The translations under genes and the position numbers were made by a program. A DNA stretch of 64,000 nt from Sellimonas caecigallum (GTDB lineage Bacteria; Bacillota; Clostridia; Lachnospirales; Lachnospiraceae): positions 992,001 through 1,056,000 of the forward strand of contig NZ_CP173660.1 of the NCBI RefSeq assembly GCF_045038405.1. The letters run 5' to 3'. Positions 42,136 through 50,420 of this stretch are shown here, one piece after another; the first letter of the stretch is position 1; the number at the start of each line of letters is the position of its first letter. Under the pieces are notes generated by a model that saw only the letters and a list, made by a program, of their open reading frames with translations, made no database searches and was not told the DNA's origin.

Positions 42136-43470
42136 TTAATTTTGCTGTTCTTCGGCCTTGTATGCCTGCACGATCAAGCGGTCTTCGTTATTGGCCTTTG
42201 TACAGGTAGATAACGTCACAACCTGAGCGTCATCCGGCACTTCCACTTTTGTATCATAGAAAGAATGGTCTTTTCCAAACTGTACAAAACTCTGAAACTC
42301 CGAAGTATCCGCAAAGGTGGTCTTATAAGCTTCCGAAGTATCTTTGACCTCCCCAACGGCAAAGATCTGATATTTTATCTCCTTCCCATCCGGTGTATAG
42401 AGATAAAAATATGGATATTTTTCATAAAAGCTCTGTTCCTTATACTCTTCCAGCTTCCCGAACATAGACTCGCTGTTCATGCGGTGCCCGTAAATAACGC
42501 TGTTTTTGTCACTTAGATCTTTATTGTTATATACATTCAGGAATATCGCACCATATGTATTCGGATACCCGGAAATCGTCTTGTCCAGATATTCCTGGTT
42601 ATCTTTCCCCTGTACGACCGGATAATTGATGATGGACGGCTCATCAAAGCGAATCCATGCAATGATATCCTCGTTTATTTTCCACAATTCTTCAAAATCA
42701 ACCGTATACTTTGGAGTTTCTTCTGCATCACTTGCATTGTCATCGTTATTCGGCTTGATTCCTACCTTGATCAACTGATCGTACTCCTGATCTCCTTTGT
42801 GATATCCGTAGTAAATGGAAAACAGTTTATATCCGGATACGCAGAACACAATAATAGCAAGGAGTAAAATCAGAATACTTACAATCCCAAATCGTTTCTT
42901 TTCTTGGCGCTTTCTTCTCTTCATTTTCTTCCCTTTTTTCGCCTTTACTGACTTTTCTTCTATGTTCTGCTGGGAAACCTGCCTTTCTTGTGCACGTCCC
43001 GTTTTCTGCGGATGCTTCGCTCTTTCTTCCTGTGGTCGGCTCGGTCCTGTTTCCCGCGTACGTCTTGGTCTTTCTCCCTGCGGTCGTTTTTTCTTTGTCA
43101 CTTCTGCGTGCCTTGCTCCCTGGGAGTGTTTTACTCCCTCCGTTTCCAGTTTTTTCCTATTTCCTTCCTCTGGGCGGGGCCTGCTCTTTCTTTCTTGTGC
43201 CGCACGTTCTCTGTGCTTCTTCGCTTCTTCTGCACGCTCTCTGCGCTTCTTCGCTTCTTCTGCACGTTCTCTGCGCTTCTTTGCTTCTTCTGCACGCTCT
43301 CTGCGCTTCTTTGCTTCTTCTACACGTTCTCTGTGCTTCTTAATCTGTCCCCCGGCCGGCTCCGGTCTTTTCTGCTGGTCCGGCCGGGTTCGAGGTTTTC
43401 TCTCTTTTCCGGCTTGCCGTATCTCTTCGTCTCTGACACGCCGCCTCTTCTCTATTTGTTTTGTTTCCAT
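42136..43470 (-). CDS. srtB: Class B sortase with a long basic repeat-bearing N-terminal tail
   Basis: 444 residues. Residues 1 to about 190 are a cytosolic tail very rich in Arg, Lys, Glu and Gln with tandem RRERAEEAKK units. A membrane segment follows (FGIVSILILLLAIIVFCVSGYKLF). The outer domain is a class B sortase: YGHRMNS with the catalytic His, TLSTC with the catalytic Cys and RLIVQA with the Arg. It joins surface proteins to peptidoglycan or pili. GGAGAGC precedes ATG 43470; the frame extends to 43611 without a good site. The tail is far longer than in usual SrtB (about 240-260 residues in all) and is the odd part. Confidence 0.92.
   Translation of the reverse strand: METKQIEKRRRVRDEEIRQAGKERKPRTRPDQQKRPEPAGGQIKKHRERVEEAKKRRERAEEAKKRRERAEEAKKRRERAEEAKKHRERAAQERKSRPRPEEGNRKKLETEGVKHSQGARHAEVTKKKRPQGERPRRTRETGPSRPQEERAKHPQKTGRAQERQVSQQNIEEKSVKAKKGKKMKRRKRQEKKRFGIVSILILLLAIIVFCVSGYKLFSIYYGYHKGDQEYDQLIKVGIKPNNDDNASDAEETPKYTVDFEELWKINEDIIAWIRFDEPSIINYPVVQGKDNQEYLDKTISGYPNTYGAIFLNVYNNKDLSDKNSVIYGHRMNSESMFGKLEEYKEQSFYEKYPYFYLYTPDGKEIKYQIFAVGEVKDTSEAYKTTFADTSEFQSFVQFGKDHSFYDTKVEVPDDAQVVTLSTCTKANNEDRLIVQAYKAEEQQN
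43195..43345 (-). repeat. 30-bp tandem repeats in the sortase tail
   Basis: About five head-to-tail copies of a 30-bp unit (encoding RRERAEEAKK, with RE/HRE variants). Copies differ by one to three bases. Confidence 0.8.
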
Positions 43471-43567
43471 TTTGCTCTCCTGAAACTTTTCTCTTAGTAT
43501 AAGTAGTAAGTATAAGTATAACTCATTTCTTCGGTAAGCAAAAGGAAAATCTCTATAAAAAGTAAAG

Positions 43568-44554
43568 CTAGTTCCAGTGTGTTCCGATTCCAGCTTCCAC
43601 TGCCTTGTCATAAATTGCTTTTGCAGCGATCAGATCCTGAGTAGCCACGCCGACCGTCTCAAACACGATGATTTCTTCGTCGTTTTCACGTCCCACAATC
43701 TTTCCTCTTATGACATCTCCCAGGTCGCCGGTAAAATCTTCTTTTGTGATTGTTCCGTCGCCTAATGGAATCAGAATGTCTCCGGATTCGGAAAGAACCG
43801 CCTCCTCAGAGTCAAAGTAGATCTTGGAAGCACGGGTAAGGATGACCGGATCCATTTCCTGCATATGAGGCTGGTAAGCTCCCACACAGCTTACAGTTGC
43901 TCCTTTTTTGACTTTCGCTCCGTCAAAAACCGGTTTCGAAGAAGGTGTTACCGTGATCAAAAGATCTGCATTGTCAATAGCCTCGTCTGAGGATTTTGCA
44001 GCCACAATTTTTGCTCCGTATTCTTTCAGCTCCTCCTGCATCCTCGCTGCAAATTCCTGGGTTCTTTCATAATTCAGGTCATACACCCGCACTTCTTCCA
44101 GATTTCTCACTGCAAGCATCGCTTCCAGCTGTGTCGCAGCTTGTCCGCCTGTCCCGATGAGAGCCCCGATCCGACAGTCTTTCTTAGCCAGCAGATCGAA
44201 AGCTGCACCGGATGCCGCGCCTGTACGCAGCTGTGTCACATATGTTCCGTCCATGACAGATTGAACCAATCCATTTGTTCCATCGATGAGAAGCACCTGA
44301 GCAGGGGAAGATGGAATTCCATTGTCAATGTTGTGTGGAAAAATATTGACAATTTTCAGTGATGCCGCATCCATCTCTTCAACGTACGCCGGCATAAACA
44401 AAAAGCTTCCATCATACTTCGGCGCCTGTATATTCGTCCGGATCGGAGAATCGCATTTCCCTTCCACTACAAGCTGAAATGCTTTTTTGTCCGCTTCAAT
44501 GGCGTCCTTCATCGTAAACACTTTTTTGATATCTTCTTTTGACAATAATAACAT
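43568..44554 (-). CDS. Ornithine cyclodeaminase/mu-crystallin family protein
   Basis: 328 residues. A Rossmann-type NAD(P)-dependent enzyme. N-terminal substrate domain (MLLLSKEDIKKVFTMKDAIEADKKAF), TYVTQLRTGAASGAAFDLLAKKD, nucleotide motif IGTGGQAATQLEAML and the C-terminal VFETVGVATQDLIAAKAIYDKA. Members deaminate ornithine to proline or act as alanine/imine reductases, so the exact reaction is open. AGGAGG precedes ATG 44554. It follows the IlvD-like gene by 47 bp, likely one transcript. Confidence 0.88.
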   Translation of the reverse strand: MLLLSKEDIKKVFTMKDAIEADKKAFQLVVEGKCDSPIRTNIQAPKYDGSFLFMPAYVEEMDAASLKIVNIFPHNIDNGIPSSPAQVLLIDGTNGLVQSVMDGTYVTQLRTGAASGAAFDLLAKKDCRIGALIGTGGQAATQLEAMLAVRNLEEVRVYDLNYERTQEFAARMQEELKEYGAKIVAAKSSDEAIDNADLLITVTPSSKPVFDGAKVKKGATVSCVGAYQPHMQEMDPVILTRASKIYFDSEEAVLSESGDILIPLGDGTITKEDFTGDLGDVIRGKIVGRENDEEIIVFETVGVATQDLIAAKAIYDKAVEAGIGTHWN

Positions 44555-44601
44555 GTTGTTTCCTCCTGTTCTGCATCTATGCACTTGAACTGTTTTCTAT
44601 T

Positions 44602-46269
44602 TTAATGAAATTTTGCGTCGAGATCCCAAGGCTGCATTGCTCCGCCTTCTTCAGCCGGGCGGCACATTCTTGCAAAAATATTCAGACAGCCTTTTTCTTC
44701 TTTCAGCGGAGGACATACCCAATTTTCTCTTCTTTTTTCCAGTTCTTCATCTGATACGAGAAGATTGACTTCCCCGTTTGGAATATCGATAACGATTTCA
44801 TCTCCATCCTTCACAAGGGCGATTGTTCCCCCATCGTACGCCTCCGGAGATACATGTCCGATGATGGCACCGTAGTTAAATCCGGAAAATCTCGCATCTG
44901 AGATCAAGCCCACACTCTTGTGAAGACCAAGACCGATCAGTGCGTCGATGCTGAGCATCAGCTCTTTCATTCCCGGAGCACCTTTGCATCCTTCATAACG
45001 AATAACAATGATATCTCCCGGCACGATCTTTCCGGATGAAATAGCCTCGAAAGCCGCTCTGTCGCCATCAAATACTTTTGCTTTGCCCTTCATATATTTC
45101 ACTTCGTCATAGACAGCTGTCGGACGCACAATAGCACCGTTCGGGGAAAGATTCCCTCTTAAGATCTTAAGTCCCGGTTCCTCAAAGAGCGGACGTTCCA
45201 GCGAATGGATAACTTTGTTTTCCTGCGGTTTTACTTTGGAAAGGAGCTCTTTCCATGTAGAACCGTACATGGTCGGCACATCTGTAAAAAGCTTGCTCTC
45301 CAGCATCTTCATGACATTCATGACGCCGCCTGCATAGTGGAAATCCACTACGGTGTACGGACCGCTTGGCACTACCGCGTTGATACAGTGAATCTCTTTT
45401 GCGTATTTTTCAAAATCATTCAATGTAAGTTTGATACCAAGTTCATATGCGTAGGATAGGATGTGGAGCACAGCATTGGTAGAACCTGCCACCGCCATGT
45501 CAAACATGATAGCATTCATGAGCACTTCTTTTGTGATAAGTTCAGACGGTTTTCTTCCTTCTTTCACAAGGCGCACAGCATACTTACCTGCTTCTCTGGC
45601 TCTTCTAAGCTTCGCATTGTCTGATGCTGGGATCGTGGATGTGCCAGGCAGAACAAGATTCAGCACTTCCCCGAGCATCTGCATGGTATTTGCAGTTCCC
45701 ATAGACGGACATGCTCCAAAGGATGGGCAGACACTGTCTTCCATTTCCATAAGTTCCTCTTCTCCTACACCAGAAAATCTGGCAGAGTCAAGATCAGCCT
45801 CCACTACTGTCTTCCCACAGTACTGTCCTGGCTGCATGGATCCTCCTGTCACAATCATGGACGGAATGTCAAGGCGCATAGCAGCAAGGTAGCATCCGGC
45901 AATAATATTGTCGCAGGATGCGATCATGACAAGCCCGTCGAAATTATGTACACGTGTGACAAATTCCACAGACATGGCCACAATGTCACGGCCTACCTGT
46001 TCGTATTTGAGCTCTTCTGCTCCGTTTGCGATATTTCCGCATGTAGCCGGAATTCCGAATTCCACCGGCACTCCTCCTGCAGCCCAGATTCCTTCTTTTA
46101 CCGCTTCTGCTATCTGTCTTAAATGTGCAGATCCAGGTGATCCGGACATATAAGAGTTCGGCACACCGATATGTGGTTTTTTACGGATATCTTCATCGGA
46201 GTATCCGGCTGCTTTCATCATTACTCTTCTGTGCGCCGCCTCGGCGCCGTTCCAATATTCTGTTCCCAT
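44602..46269 (-). CDS. IlvD/Edd-family dehydratase
   Basis: 555 residues. An iron-sulfur dehydratase of the dihydroxy-acid/sugar-acid type. Visible: HIGVPNSYMSGSPGSAHLRQ, IASCDNIIAGC, PSFGACPSMGTANTMQMLGEVLNL, GSTNAVLHI, and the C-terminal APGMKELMLSIDALIGLG and LISDARFSGFNYGAIIGHVSPEA. The N-terminal cluster cysteine of classical IlvD is replaced (NSYMSG), so this is probably a sugar-acid or other hydroxy-acid dehydratase rather than the branched-chain enzyme. No ilv genes are near. AGGAGGG precedes 46269; the frame from 46425 is not needed. Divergent from the LysR gene 161 bp away. Confidence 0.88.
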   Translation of the reverse strand: MGTEYWNGAEAAHRRVMMKAAGYSDEDIRKKPHIGVPNSYMSGSPGSAHLRQIAEAVKEGIWAAGGVPVEFGIPATCGNIANGAEELKYEQVGRDIVAMSVEFVTRVHNFDGLVMIASCDNIIAGCYLAAMRLDIPSMIVTGGSMQPGQYCGKTVVEADLDSARFSGVGEEELMEMEDSVCPSFGACPSMGTANTMQMLGEVLNLVLPGTSTIPASDNAKLRRAREAGKYAVRLVKEGRKPSELITKEVLMNAIMFDMAVAGSTNAVLHILSYAYELGIKLTLNDFEKYAKEIHCINAVVPSGPYTVVDFHYAGGVMNVMKMLESKLFTDVPTMYGSTWKELLSKVKPQENKVIHSLERPLFEEPGLKILRGNLSPNGAIVRPTAVYDEVKYMKGKAKVFDGDRAAFEAISSGKIVPGDIIVIRYEGCKGAPGMKELMLSIDALIGLGLHKSVGLISDARFSGFNYGAIIGHVSPEAYDGGTIALVKDGDEIVIDIPNGEVNLLVSDEELEKRRENWVCPPLKEEKGCLNIFARMCRPAEEGGAMQPWDLDAKFH

Positions 46270-46429
46270 GTTAGAACCCTCCTGTTTTTGATATTTTCCG
46301 GAGATCTCTTTTCTCCAGCTTCTTGACATTATTTTAGCATATATGTTTATAATAGGATGCAATTTTGAATTACAAAAGCAATATTTCCTAATGACATCCT
46401 TCAATTTTTCTAATGGCAGGTGCAACTAT

Positions 46430-47305
46430 ATGAATAAATACGAAACCATTTTAAGTGTATTTGAAACTCGCAGCATTTCCCGGACTGCTGCTCTGTTCAA
46501 TTATACACAGTCTGCAGTCAGTCAGACAATCAAAAATTTCGAAAGAGAGCTTGGCATTGAGCTCTTCTCCCGTTCCAAAAACGGTATGGAGCCAAAGCCT
46601 TATACAGCCGAAATACTGGATTCTCTGCGCATTATCTGCCGGGAAGAGAAGCGCATCTCAAACATTGCCTCCTCCCTTGCCGGACTGGAAAGCGGTTATG
46701 TGCGCATCGGCGCTGTCCAAAGCATTTCATACTACTGGCTTCCGGATATCATGAAGGCTTTTTCCGACCGGTACCCAAACATCCGCTTTGAGCTCTCCGT
46801 GGACGGATTCAGTCCGCTGAGACAACTGCTGAAAGAAAACCGTCTCGACTGTATTTTCGTCTCGGAATATTCCGTTCCGGATATGCCGTTCCTCCCTCTC
46901 GGGAAAGATGAACTGATGCTTGTGACTCCAAAAGATCATCCATTTGTCTCTTCCCGGTCTATTCAGCTTACCGACCTGAACAACGAGGACTTTATCTTAT
47001 CCGCAGATGGTCTGGAATATGAGACCGGGAAACTCTTCCAGGAGCATCACATCGTACCTCGGATACGTTATAAGCTCAACGACGATCTTGCTGTCCTGAA
47101 AATGGTCGAAAAAGGATTTGGCATCACGATTCTTCCAAGACTTCTTGTGGATCACGCCTCCTTTGATATCGCCTCCCTTCCTCTCCCAGACAAATACTAC
47201 CGCACACTTGGTATGGCATTTCCTCCGGGTATCCTCCCGGATCACGCAGTTCAGACGTTTCGAATGTTTGCCAAAAAATGGACGGAGCAAAACAATTTTA
47301 TATAA
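46430..47305 (+). CDS. LysR-family transcriptional regulator
   Basis: 291 residues. The N-terminal winged helix is MNKYETILSVFETRSISRTAALFNYTQSAVSQTIKNFERELG, followed by a type 2 periplasmic-binding-like effector domain (YVRIGAVQSISYYWLPDIMKAF and on). Divergently transcribed from the IlvD-like/OCD pair, which it probably controls through the 46,270-46,429 region; the effector is unknown. The start at 46430 follows GGCAGG by 9 bases. Confidence 0.9.
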   Translation: MNKYETILSVFETRSISRTAALFNYTQSAVSQTIKNFERELGIELFSRSKNGMEPKPYTAEILDSLRIICREEKRISNIASSLAGLESGYVRIGAVQSISYYWLPDIMKAFSDRYPNIRFELSVDGFSPLRQLLKENRLDCIFVSEYSVPDMPFLPLGKDELMLVTPKDHPFVSSRSIQLTDLNNEDFILSADGLEYETGKLFQEHHIVPRIRYKLNDDLAVLKMVEKGFGITILPRLLVDHASFDIASLPLPDKYYRTLGMAFPPGILPDHAVQTFRMFAKKWTEQNNFI

Positions 47306-47387
47306 TTTTTATAATCCTTTTATTGATTCCTCAAAAAAATAAGGTAAAATATATTACACATAGAATCAATAAAGGCAGGTTTTTTAC

Positions 47388-47786
47388 ATGAAAGACAAAT
47401 TTATGCGGTTTATGTACGGACGGTATGGAGTGGATTCTTTCTCCAAATTTCTTGTGATCGCAGGCATCATCCTTCTTGCGCTGTCCGGCTTCTTCGAGTA
47501 CGGATGGATTTTATATCTTCTTTCCCTCGTTTTGCTTGCATATTCCTATTTCCGCATATTTTCCAAAAATCATTCCAGAAGATATGCCGAGAACCAGACA
47601 TGGCTTAAGTATACATCCCGCTTTCGGCGCGCTTTCGGAAATCTCCGATACCGCGTGCGACACATGAAATCGTACCATATCTACAAGTGTCCGTCCTGCA
47701 GCCAAAAGATCCGTATCCCTCGCGGGAAAGGGCGTATCGAGATCCGCTGTCCGAAATGCGGCACGAAATTTATTAAAAACAGCTGA
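47388..47786 (+). CDS. Two-TM protein with C-terminal zinc ribbon
   Basis: 132 residues. Membrane segments at about 22-36 and 40-56, a basic linker, and a zinc ribbon KCPSCSQKIRIPRGKGRIEIRCPKCGTKF with two CxxC knuckles. A common Lachnospiraceae small membrane protein of unknown role. It lies between the LysR gene and a flavodoxin gene on the same strand. Confidence 0.85.
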   Translation: MKDKFMRFMYGRYGVDSFSKFLVIAGIILLALSGFFEYGWILYLLSLVLLAYSYFRIFSKNHSRRYAENQTWLKYTSRFRRAFGNLRYRVRHMKSYHIYKCPSCSQKIRIPRGKGRIEIRCPKCGTKFIKNS

Positions 47787-47833
47787 TCCCAACGGTCAGC
47801 TGCATATCTTTAGCGGAAAGGAGGATGCAGACC

Positions 47834-48361
47834 ATGCTGGATTACATGGTATTATACCAGAGCAATACGGGGAATACAAAAAAGCTTGCAACAGCTATTT
47901 TTTCCGCCCTCCCTGGTATGTCCAAAGATTTAAGAAGCATTGACGAGCTCTCTGATCTGCCGGAAGCCCGGACCTATTTTATCGGTTTTTGTGTACATCG
48001 GGGGACTTGCAGCCTGGAAGTCGGGAATCTCCTCTCTTCGATCTCATTAAAAAACGTTGCCCTGTTTGGCACATGCGGCGCAGCAAACCAGGACAATTAT
48101 TATCAAAATATCGAAAACAGCGCCCGCATCTGGCTGGAAGACGACAATCACTATCTGGGCGGATTTTTCTGTCAGGGAAAGATGCCGCAGATGGTACGGC
48201 AGAAATACGAGTCTATGCTGACCGGAGATGAAAAGCATGATTATCATCTGAAAATGCAGATGTTGAATTTTGACGAGGCGATGATTCATCCTACCAAAGC
48301 TGACTTATCACACGCAGAACAGTTTGTGAAAGAATGTCTCACAAAAGAATTGCCAAAATAA
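47834..48361 (+). CDS. Flavodoxin-family protein
   Basis: 175 residues. The FMN phosphate loop is YQSNTGNTKKLATAI; VALFGTCGAANQ and the GGFFCQGKMPQ segment match short-chain flavodoxins. A cytosolic electron carrier or reductase, partner unknown. ATG 47834 has GGAGG 9 bases upstream; the upstream in-frame ATG sits on that site. A flavodoxin-type bilirubin reductase subunit was considered, but no reductase gene adjoins. Confidence 0.85.
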   Translation: MLDYMVLYQSNTGNTKKLATAIFSALPGMSKDLRSIDELSDLPEARTYFIGFCVHRGTCSLEVGNLLSSISLKNVALFGTCGAANQDNYYQNIENSARIWLEDDNHYLGGFFCQGKMPQMVRQKYESMLTGDEKHDYHLKMQMLNFDEAMIHPTKADLSHAEQFVKECLTKELPK

Positions 48362-48367
48362 ACCCTC

Positions 48368-48416
48368 AAAGGGGCAGCAGCTTCAACGATCTAAATCGAG
48401 AAGCTGCTGCCCCTTT
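48368..48416. terminator. Bidirectional terminator between flavodoxin and aldo/keto reductase genes
   Basis: AAAGGGGCAGCAGCTT (48368-48383) pairs perfectly with AAGCTGCTGCCCCTTT (48401-48416), serving the two converging genes. Confidence 0.85.
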
Positions 48417-48438
48417 CTATAATCAGTCGAAAGGCTCT

Positions 48439-49431
48439 TTACCCTTCACTGATCTCATCAATCTTTTTCAGTTCTTCTTCCGTAAACGGCGATCCGCCCA
48501 GCATCTTTACATTTTCTTCGATCTGAGAAGGCTTGGACGCTCCGATCAGGACGCTTGTTACCGCACTGTCTTTTACAACCCAATTCAGAGCCATCTGTGC
48601 CAATGTCTGTCCTCTTTGTTCTGCCAGATCCTTGAGCGCACAGATCTTTTTCATCCTTGCATCCGTCAGCGCCTCTTCTTTCAGGAAACGCCCGTCTGTC
48701 CGGATCCTGCTGTCTTCCGGGATCCCGTGCAGATAACGGTCTGTGAGCATTCCCTGAGCCAAGGGACTGAACGCAATGATGCCTTTTCCAAACCTCTCTG
48801 CGGACATTTTCAGACCGTTTTTCTCAATAGTCCGGTCGAATATAGAATACCGGTTCTGGTTGATCACAAATGGACAATGCAGCTCGCTCAAGATGCTTGC
48901 CGCTTTCTCCATAGTCTCTCCGTTATAGTTCGAGAGCCCGACATACAGTGCTTTCCCGCTCTGTACAATAGAAGCGAGCGCTCCCATCGATTCCTCCAGA
49001 GGGGTTTCTGAGTCCATACAGTGGTGGTAGAAAATATCCACGTAAGGGATTCCCATCCGCATCAGACTCTGATCCAGACTGGCAATCAGATATTTTCTGC
49101 TGCCGCCTTTCCCGTATGGGCCATCCCACATATCATATCCTGCCTTCGAGCTGATGATGAGTTCGTCTCTATGACTCATCAGATCTTTTTTCAGGATCCG
49201 CCCAAAGTTTTCCTCCGCGCTTCCGGCTTCCGGACCGTAATTGTTTGCCAGGTCAAAATGGGTAATTCCATTGTCAAAAGCGGTAAAACACAGTTCCTTC
49301 ATATTGTCGTAGGATGCATTGCTCCCGAAATTGTGCCAGAGCCCCAGTGAGACAGCAGGAAGCTTCAGACCGCTCTTACCGCATTTTCTGTATGACATTG
49401 TCTCATATCTGCCTTTTTTTGCTGTGTACAT
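48439..49431 (-). CDS. Aldo/keto reductase (L-glyceraldehyde-3-phosphate reductase-like)
   Basis: 330 residues. TIM-barrel NADPH-dependent reductase close in layout to E. coli YghZ: YRKCGKSGLKLPAVSLGLWHNFG, FDLANNYGPEAGSAEENFG (catalytic Asp/Tyr), SSKAGYDMWDGPYGKGGSRKYL with the catalytic Lys, YHHCMD and the cofactor region VLIGASKPSQIEENV. Detoxifies aldehydes; substrate inferred from family. Confidence 0.92.
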   Translation of the reverse strand: MYTAKKGRYETMSYRKCGKSGLKLPAVSLGLWHNFGSNASYDNMKELCFTAFDNGITHFDLANNYGPEAGSAEENFGRILKKDLMSHRDELIISSKAGYDMWDGPYGKGGSRKYLIASLDQSLMRMGIPYVDIFYHHCMDSETPLEESMGALASIVQSGKALYVGLSNYNGETMEKAASILSELHCPFVINQNRYSIFDRTIEKNGLKMSAERFGKGIIAFSPLAQGMLTDRYLHGIPEDSRIRTDGRFLKEEALTDARMKKICALKDLAEQRGQTLAQMALNWVVKDSAVTSVLIGASKPSQIEENVKMLGGSPFTEEELKKIDEISEG

Positions 49432-49459
49432 TTGAAATCCATCCTTTCACATTGTTGTT

Positions 49460-50383
49460 CTACTGCAGCCTTTTCCGCCGGTACACTTCCTGCATAAAGC
49501 CTTTTTTATCTTTTACAGACACCATCACATTATCGCCTGACAATGTATAGATATAAATCCTGTCAAGAGACATGGCCAGAGAAGAAAGCGGATTGTGTGT
49601 CTCCTTTAATAATATGATGTTTTCATATGCGATCCGTTTTTTAAAAAGTCCGAAAAAGATGACCATCTCTTTGTCTTTCAGAAGGATACGGTTTCGGAAA
49701 TACATTGGTACTAAAAATATGTCGATCAAAATCAACGTGATCGCCATGAACACGATCTCCCCTTGTTCTGCTTCTGTAGCAGCTGCCACAAGCATCGCAC
49801 CGTTGATGAAAAGCAGGACTGCCCACATCCAGACAGCGATCTTTCCCTGGAATGTCAAATCTCCTGTTTCGACAGCATACCCGCCGCTTTCACAGGTGCT
49901 TTTCTCCAGTTTTTTTGCCTCCCCGGCTATCTGCCCGGCGTTACTCCTGGCTTTCACACATACATAGATGATCACTGCCGCTGTCGCGCCAAGAAAAACG
50001 ATCAGAAAACCTTTTCCAAGCCTTCCCCAGTAAGTCCCGGCAAATGTAATCCATCCAATCCCGCCGGCTACAACCGGTCCCATAGATGACAGCGCATCCC
50101 TGCCCGTCATATCGGAAAATCCGGTCCTCTCACTATCCTTTATCGCCTTGTGCAGCGCTGCATGCTCGACCGCTGAAATAAAAATCTGGACACCTGTCAT
50201 AATCCATAGCATCCACTTTCCTCCCCACTCATCCGGCTCTCCAAAGAACCCGTAATGGTGGGGAATGATATCCGGAAGATTCGGATACTCTATCATCACA
50301 TACAGCAATGTGGCCAGATTAATGCCCCACATGAGTCCAACCGATACTTTCTCCTTCGTCCGATAGCTTCTAAAGATTGACAT
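49460..50383 (-). CDS. DUF1648-type membrane protein with C-terminal PH-like domain
   Basis: 307 residues. Five to six membrane segments. The first part contains YPNLPDIIPHHYGFFGEPDEWGGK, the DUF1648 signature, and the last 75 residues (KDKEMVIFFGLFKKRIAYENI and LSSLAMSLDRIYIYT) form a bacterial PH domain of the type found in sigma-factor or immunity-linked membrane proteins. Role unknown. The start at 50383 has GGGAGG 8 bases upstream. 37 bp after the large permease gene, on the same strand. Confidence 0.83.
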   Translation of the reverse strand: MSIFRSYRTKEKVSVGLMWGINLATLLYVMIEYPNLPDIIPHHYGFFGEPDEWGGKWMLWIMTGVQIFISAVEHAALHKAIKDSERTGFSDMTGRDALSSMGPVVAGGIGWITFAGTYWGRLGKGFLIVFLGATAAVIIYVCVKARSNAGQIAGEAKKLEKSTCESGGYAVETGDLTFQGKIAVWMWAVLLFINGAMLVAAATEAEQGEIVFMAITLILIDIFLVPMYFRNRILLKDKEMVIFFGLFKKRIAYENIILLKETHNPLSSLAMSLDRIYIYTLSGDNVMVSVKDKKGFMQEVYRRKRLQ

Positions 50384-50420
50384 CCCATCCACCTCCCAGC
50401 ATGATTCCGCAGTTTTTACA

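Noticed and set aside
43195..43345. Regular 30-bp repeats suggestive of CRISPR
   Set aside because: Units are head-to-tail without spacers and stay in the sortase reading frame.
44602..46269. Branched-chain biosynthetic ilvD
   Set aside because: The N-terminal cluster cysteine is replaced and no ilv genes are near; called only at family level.
47834..48361. Bilirubin-reductase flavodoxin subunit (BilS)
   Set aside because: No BilR-type reductase or regulator is adjacent and the flavodoxin fold alone is not specific.
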